Source of the DNA: Chara braunii
Taxonomy: Eukaryota; Streptophyta; Charophyceae; Charales; Characeae
DNA: 36,802 nt
Reading direction: 5' to 3'
Assembly (NCBI GenBank): GCA_003427395.1
Contig: BFEA01000009.1
Span: forward strand, 5,692,635 to 5,729,436
The first letter of the stretch is position 1. Each line of letters starts with the position of its first letter. This document shows, piece after piece, positions 31,489-36,802 of the stretch. The position numbers and the translations under genes are program-made. The notes under the pieces are model-generated. The model searched no databases and was not told the DNA's origin. It saw nothing but the letters and a program-made list of their open reading frames with translations.

Positions 31489-31713
31489 TCAATATCCACT
31501 GTGCTGATATGTTGGTGTTGGCGTAACATAATTGGTGGCCGTCGGCGGAGCAGGTAGCGCAAGAACCGGAGTTCCATTGGCACCAGTGGCCACTGGCTGA
31601 TTTCGTTGATGCTGCGAACAATCCCTTGAAATATGTCCCGCCACTCCACAGTTGTAACGAGTTCTTGGATCAGCCATACTAGAGCCACGTATAGTTACCG
31701 TACAACCACTCAA
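31489..31713 (-). pseudogene. PLE-3 CCHC zinc knuckle with first Cys lost
   Basis: A 74-codon frame, in phase with the coiled-coil segment and separated by a stop near 31489, contains RYNCGVAGHISRDC. The expected CCHC pattern is C-x2-C-x4-H-x4-C and here the first Cys is Arg, a single-base TGT to CGT change. A Pro/Thr-rich spacer follows. The residue loss would weaken zinc binding, consistent with decay. Confidence 0.75.
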
Positions 31714-33480
31714 CCATAGTCCTATTTCGACTGCGGTTACCGTAAAAAATAATGAAGATGACTTAGTAGTTTATTCCAAGTACAATGACGTGTTCAATCA
31801 TATACGACCATGGACTCATCCAACATATGTGAGTATGCTCAACATAGCGAACATCATAATATTAGAGAGAAGGTGGCAAAGGAAGGACAAACAAAGGAAG
31901 ATAAGAATATAAAAAAGAGAGGAAAACAAACACATGCTTGTACTCCCGAATGCGACTGATAGGTCATTTGAAGATCAACATGAACAACCCATCGTGACCA
32001 GCACCACATCTAGATCGCCAATAGACGACTCCTACGCGCGACCCTACACCGCGTTTCGACCGGTAGCCAGCCGGCACCCGTCAGGGGTCATGAAATCGCG
32101 AAACTTGGAGGATGAGCTAGACTACGACACGTCTTAAGTACAAAACTCGTCCTTAGGCTACCACCAACACAAAGCAACAGATTCTAGAGGAAGTCAACAG
32201 CTCGAAGACCCACTCCTTCCAATTTCTGCGCGACCGGATACACTCCCTGGTACTATTTCCGAATAGACCCCTCCGCGACCACCAATCACCTTCTCCGAAT
32301 AGACCTCTGCTTCCACCAGCGACCTGAAAAACCTACCTACTGAAACAATTTGGCCCATGCCGCAAGTTACCAGTCCTACATCAAAAACAAATTGGCGGGC
32401 CCCATGCTCCAACTTTGGAACCTACATACAGAACAGACCCCCTACTTATCATGAAACCAAGGTAATAATCAGACCCCCCAATCACCTCAATAAAGAAGAA
32501 AGGAGGAAGAAACAGCAAAAAGGAGGAAAAAAGAAAGAGGAGATTGACCCCAAAACAAAGATTAGCATGGCCCCTGAGCTAGGGGAACGCACGAATAGAG
32601 AAATGCAGGTTTACTTGGGAGATCAACGGCCAGAGAAGAACAATGAAGACCAGTGGGGGCGATGCCCCCGTCCCGCAAAGTACTGACCTGCATCTCCAAC
32701 CCCCCCCCCCCCTCCTTCCCGTACCCTCAAACTCCCCACAAAAAGAGGAAATTAAAAAGAATGGCAGCGACAGCCTGCTTTGGAAGCTAACTACCGGTAG
32801 TCCATCTTGGGGGCAGAGGACGGCAGGTGGCAGAAGCCGGTGGGCAGGGGAGGAGGGGGAGGGGGAGGGGGTGGGGGGCCGGGGCCCCCTGGGGGAGTCA
32901 GTTATTTGCTGGGGATATTAGTTGAGGACTATCGTGATGAGGGTACCATATCTGGTGGTGGAAGCAAGAAAAAAAAATAAAAAAAAAGAAAAAGAAAGGG
33001 ACGGCTGCGGCTCTCTTGGGGGCGCGAACAACGAACATTTAGAGCAGTCTTTTCTCATCAGAAAATACAAAAAAAAACTAAAACAAATAATATATAATTT
33101 TGTTTTTTTTTAATTAACAAAAACCACCTGCTGCGGGAGCGTCACTGCGTTGACGGATGCTCTAGTGGTCCAGACCTTGTCCGTATGCGGCCCTTATCGG
33201 TTCTTTTTAATTTTTATTTTTTTATATCGGTCCTACAACCCCGCTGTCAGGGCCTTGTTCCATAACAGGCCAATCTGAAAACGGTGTGTGTATCTGGACG
33301 GAAAAATGTTAATATACATGGACATTTTCACAATTAGCGAGTGGCGGAACGAGCCCCTGAGTCAGACCCCCAAAGCGAGGCGTGGGAAGCAGTGGGGGCG
33401 AGGGCAAGAGCCCAAAGGCGGGAAGCTTCTTTTTTTAAATTGTTCCAAAAAAAAAAAAAAAAAATCTAAATTGAAATGAA
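31714..33480. other. Unassigned region; no convincing gene
   Basis: Small frames on both strands (for example 67 codons at 31934-32137) lack motifs. Simple sequence includes a C run at 32701-32712, A-rich patches at 32968-33080 and poly(A) around 33446-33463. Confidence 0.4.
32542..32600 (+). pseudogene. U6 snRNA-like fragment
   Basis: AAGATTAGCATGGCCCCTG (32558-32576) is identical to the highly conserved central part of U6 snRNA as I know it. Flanks keep a partial resemblance: ATTG about 16 bases before, and GC-AGG then CGCA afterwards, with small changes. The 5' stem-loop and the rest of the molecule are absent. U6 copies are often retroposed by LINE machinery. A chance match cannot be excluded on 19 bases alone. 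Confidence 0.4.
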
Positions 33481-33628
33481 ATTCGTTATTTATATCCATA
33501 TATAATTCAGGGGTCGTAAAAGACAGGCCTGAGAGCGCCAAACGACAGAGCCCTGATTCTTTGTTTTTTTTGTTTTTTTTCTTTAGAGCCCTGATTCCCT
33601 CCTCACTAGGCGGGTCTCGGTTTTCAAA

Positions 33629-33634
33629 TCTCTC

Positions 33635-33679
<45 letters not shown>

Positions 33680-33820
33680 ATGCACAAAAGACAAAAAATA
33701 TGGCGGTGTATCTTTCCAGGTTCTAGAAGAAGATTCACTCTCAATTTGCACAATGCGGTGAGTCGTGGAGTGAGGCCCCTCCTATTCCCCGTTCCCCCTC
33801 TCTGTCTAGACACAGAGAGA

Positions 33821-33875
<55 letters not shown>
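33629..33875. repeat. (CT)n tract and facing (GA)n tract
   Basis: (CT)n spans about 33629-33676 and (GA)n 33813-33875, separated by ~137 bases of mixed sequence. The two are complementary and could pair as a hairpin in a transcript. Long frames of Ser-Leu or Arg-Glu here are artefacts of the repeat. Confidence 0.9.
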
Positions 33876-33877
<2 letters not shown>

Positions 33878-34240
33878 CGTGGGTGGCCGCTGACTAGATG
33901 TTTTTTTTTTTTTTTTTGTATATTCGCGTGGATTCCTTCATGTGGGCGTACCGGAGATGGAGGGCCAATCTTGGCGGCATCTGGACAGGATAACGTCTAG
34001 ATTCATCCAGAATTAGTCCATTGTAGGAGATTCGCAGAGCACGATTTCGGTCTTAAATCCCGTCTCTGCATAGCGGATGGAATTCGTTCACAATGATCAT
34101 CGAGATCCCGACACAGCTAGTGGCACTGTTGGGCTTTAAAAAATAAAATAAAACCACAAACAAATCCGAGAATATGGTCGCAAGGAGAGTCCCACGACAA
34201 AGCCAGTGTCTCCTTCGGGGAATAGAAGCAGGAAAGCCGC

Positions 34241-34294
34241 CAAAATAAAAAAATAAAAAATAAAAAATAAAAAATAAAAAATAAAAAATAAAAA
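34241..34294. repeat. (TAAAAAA)n simple repeat
   Basis: This is a heptamer TAAAAAA repeat on the plus strand. Confidence 0.9.
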
Positions 34295-34409
34295 TGCTAG
34301 AGCGAGAGATACTCCTAAGGCGGCACAGAGGAAGCGCACTGAAACTTCGCCTCCCGTAACGGACAGACGGCGAAGCTTAACGTGAAACAAAACTACTACA
34401 AGTGTTCTC

Positions 34410-34424
34410 TCTCTCCCCTCCCCN

Positions 34425-34472
<48 letters not shown>

Positions 34473-34494
34473 TCTCTCTTGTGTGTGTGCGTGC

Positions 34495-34585
<91 letters not shown>
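34410..34585. repeat. Compound (CT)n(GT)n(GA)n microsatellite
   Basis: (CT)n to about 34479, then (GT)n to 34540, then (GA)n to 34585, with one N at 34424. The array switches sharply between repeat types and strand composition. Confidence 0.95.
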
Positions 34586-34590
<5 letters not shown>

Positions 34591-34904
34591 GCACTGTGCT
34601 ACTGCGCTGTAGCTCGATGAGCGAAATTGTTTTTTCTAGCTCTCGCACGATCTCGCTTGGACGATCTTCTCCGGCATACCGTCCTCTGCGCGTGCGCGCT
34701 CGCGCACACAACACACTCATTTCCCTCTTCCCGCACCGCACCCCCCTTTTCCCCTCCTCCCCTTCCCCGCCTGTCCCGACCCTCAGCGGACGCACACACA
34801 CACACTCACTCACACAAGACCAAACATACAGACACACAGACAGACATCACAACATCCACACCTAGACCTCCACCCACTCTCCGTCGAGTACGTGCGTTAG
34901 CTTT

Positions 34905-34943
34905 GGAGAGAGAGAGCGAGAGCGAGCGAGNGAGNGAGNGAGN

Positions 34944-35012
<69 letters not shown>
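34905..35012. repeat. (GA)n microsatellite with N positions
   Basis: A GA tract with isolated N at 34931-34943 lies between unique flanks. The repeat length is unreliable. Confidence 0.95.
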
Positions 35013-35015
<3 letters not shown>

Positions 35016-35111
35016 CAGGCTCTTCGGAAAGAGGAGGAGATGATGAGGCGAATGCTGATCATTACGTTGCTGTGAATAGTCCTGGGAAACTTAAGTCCTC
35101 TTCTTCTCATC

Positions 35112-35115
<4 letters not shown>

Positions 35116-35195
<80 letters not shown>
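35116..35195. repeat. (TA)n followed by (GATA)n
   Basis: A TA tract runs to about 35163 and GATA units to 35195. Further TATAGA-type repeats occur at 35271-35322. Confidence 0.9.
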
Positions 35196-35196
<1 letters not shown>

Positions 35197-35747
35197 TATA
35201 CACAGCCCCTCGTTTGTTGTCCTCTTCTCTCTCTCTGCCTACGGTTTACCGGGCAGTTCTGTTTGTGACGATATATATAGATATATATAGATATAGATAT
35301 ATATATATATACATATAGATATCTGGAAATGCATGAGTAGGAATGGGACGCCTCACCGGCATTTCGCGTTCCTCTCTCTGCGGTGGACTACCTTTTTCGG
35401 AGACGAGCAAAAAAAACGCTCGAGCTCTGCGGAAAAGCTCATCAGGACTCGCAACCTGGCATAGCTGATCAGGTGATCAGGGCGAAGGATGTGGAGAGGT
35501 AATGCTATCGATTTTGGATTCGCTCCTCGGGTGGTAGGTAGGTAGGTAGGTACGCACATATGCTGACTGTGATGGACTTGCACGTAGGAGAGGACAGATC
35601 AGGAAGGGAAATGAGGGGGCGGGAAAGCGAGGAAGGGAGAGGGAATAGGGGAGGAGTCGCAGAGGGTGGTCAAGCAAGGAGCACTCATCGATGTCCAGTA
35701 TAGAGCAGACTAGGAGGAGATGAAACAGGGTTCATCGAATAGGGACA
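35196..35747. other. Unique-looking sequence without a recognised gene
   Basis: Open frames are short and there is no domain signature. Four GGTA units lie at 35533-35550. This could be promoter or leader sequence of a gene outside the window, but nothing in it shows that. Confidence 0.35.
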
Positions 35748-35830
35748 ACATTGATTGATTGATTTGATTTGATTGATTTGATTTGATTGATTTGATTGAT
35801 TTGATTGATTTGATTGATTTGATTGGTTGG
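35748..35830. repeat. (GATT/GATTT)n repeat
   Basis: Alternating GATT and GATTT units make a 9-bp higher-order repeat (GATTGATTT). The reverse-complement CAAT type opens the window at 1-20. Confidence 0.9.
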
Positions 35831-36059
35831 TAGATTGGTTGAAAAGGAGGTTGTCTGGCTGATGGATTGGCTGATCGGATTGATTTTGGTTGATAAGAGT
35901 ATATATTAATTGAAGATAGACAAAACGACGATACTGCATCAAGGAGAAGGGGTGGAAAGAACAGGAAGGTGAGGGGGAGGGGAGAGTTGGTGGGTAAGAG
36001 GGAACAGGAATAGCTAGCTGTTCGAGGAGGAGAGAAGGAGAGGAGAAGTAGTGGTTGTA

Positions 36060-36110
36060 GGAGGAGGAGAAGGAGGAGGAGGAGGAGGAGGAGGAGGTGG
36101 TGGTGGTGGA
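36060..36110. repeat. (GGA)n and (GGT)n trinucleotide repeat
   Basis: GGA units change to GGT units near 36097. Minus-strand frames give Pro or Leu runs that are not evidence of coding. Confidence 0.9.
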
Positions 36111-36401
36111 ACAGAAAGCTCTCGCCTGTAGGGGCAGGTAGAAAGCTGGTCATGGGTAGTGTAGAGGGTGAAGAAGCGAACTGAAAACAGGTCCCCTATG
36201 TCGGCCATGTCTGTCCGTTTTGAATAAAAGGAAGGAAGCAGGTCTCGGGGACAAGCCCATAACTCGCGTCAGCTGTTGTCCAACGGCTTAATATAGCTGA
36301 GGTGGACTTGTTGTGTGCTTGTTGTGTGTAGAGAGTTGAGATGGTGCGTGCCCTCAATGCATGATTGCTGTGTGGAGGTAGCTGTGGAGAGAGACAGAGA
36401 G

Positions 36402-36410
<9 letters not shown>

Positions 36411-36479
<69 letters not shown>
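36411..36479. repeat. (GA)n microsatellite
   Basis: An uninterrupted GA tract, preceded by a short CACACA stretch and followed by a G run. Confidence 0.95.
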
Positions 36480-36481
<2 letters not shown>

Positions 36482-36747
36482 GGGGGGGGGCTTAACGGCC
36501 GGCTGATGTTGTCTGTACGAGATTGAAAAGCCAATCTTTCTACAGGTTTTGCAAGCTCGTAGTAAGAAATGCCAAGGTCCGGCCTTTAATCTGTACGAGA
36601 GGTCTAACGCAGCGACGTGCGTGCGGGGTCTCTTCTCCTGCCGCTTTAATCTCCAAAGGAGAAGCCTTTTCACCTCCACATCTTTCTTTCTCCACCGATC
36701 TCCCGTTCCCCGTCTTCCCATCTCCCTTCCTTCGCGGCTTTGCCTCT

Positions 36748-36750
<3 letters not shown>

Positions 36751-36802
<52 letters not shown>
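36751..36802. repeat. (TG)n microsatellite at the window end
   Basis: A TG tract runs off the end of the window. The stretch between 36480 and 36750 has no recognisable gene. Confidence 0.95.

Larger units (their letters stand above)
28330..31713 (-). mobile_element. PLE-3: second GIY-YIG-first PLE of the PLE-2 type, RT lost
   Basis: On the minus strand, in order: CCHC-type knuckle (31713-31489), coiled coil (31440-30568), SAP-like start (30578-30400), the same domain continued after an inserted element (29803-), GIY-YIG (~29430-29103), basic linker (to 28437) and the C-x-C motif (~28360). Sequence stops resembling PLE-2 soon after the C-x-C, so the RT is missing and the break coincides with the ParB-like stretch. 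Retrotransposition normally truncates the 5' end, so loss of the 3' part implies a later deletion or overwriting. No pseudo-LTR was recognised next to 31713. Confidence 0.8.

Overview
This window is eukaryotic, repeat-rich nuclear DNA. I see no operons, no tRNA or rRNA genes and no CRISPR array, and I can recognise no intact host gene. What can be read as coding is decayed mobile-element sequence cut by stops and frameshifts, separated by long (AG)n, (CT)n, (GT)n and (TA)n tracts and a few assembly-gap N runs. Penelope-like retroelements (PLEs) with the GIY-YIG nuclease in front of the reverse transcriptase, together with a CCHC zinc-knuckle ORF, suggest a green-lineage genome. A charophyte alga such as Chara is my best guess, but this is an inference from family resemblance and not a match I could run.

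Layout. 0.17-2.2 kb, minus strand: remnant of a non-LTR retrotransposon-like ORF1. 2.3-2.8 kb: a GC-rich unit ending in a 39-nt poly(A). 3.8-9.0 kb, minus strand: a nearly full-length but dead LINE (ORF1 tail, APE endonuclease, reverse transcriptase, C-terminal zinc-finger region). 9.0-10.9 kb: unassigned. 10.99-16.42 kb, plus strand: PLE-2, a bounded element with ~600-bp direct repeats (pseudo-LTRs) at both ends and an 11-bp target-site duplication, inserted into a ~238-bp tandem repeat. 17.9-21.4 kb, minus strand: PLE-1, a second and more distant PLE. 22.85-28.34 kb, plus strand: a broken, apparently intronless coding stretch with a ParB-like domain followed by a region resembling an inactive DNA methyltransferase. 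28.33-31.72 kb, minus strand: PLE-3, related to PLE-2, itself split by a 579-bp element with a 10-bp target-site duplication. 32-33.5 kb: unassigned, with a short U6 snRNA-like fragment. 33.6-36.8 kb: microsatellite-dominated DNA.

The most interesting material is the set of three PLEs. All three have a recognisable GIY-YIG segment upstream of reverse-transcriptase sequence, not downstream as in classical Penelope elements. PLE-2 and PLE-3 also have, in the same order, a CCHC knuckle (its first Cys lost in PLE-3), a coiled coil and a SAP-like helix-turn-helix before the nuclease. They share an in-frame UAG at exactly the same alignment position despite only about 37-38% identity around it. That suggests a real ORF boundary or a readthrough codon and not decay. 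The ParB/methyltransferase-like stretch is the other candidate for something poorly described.
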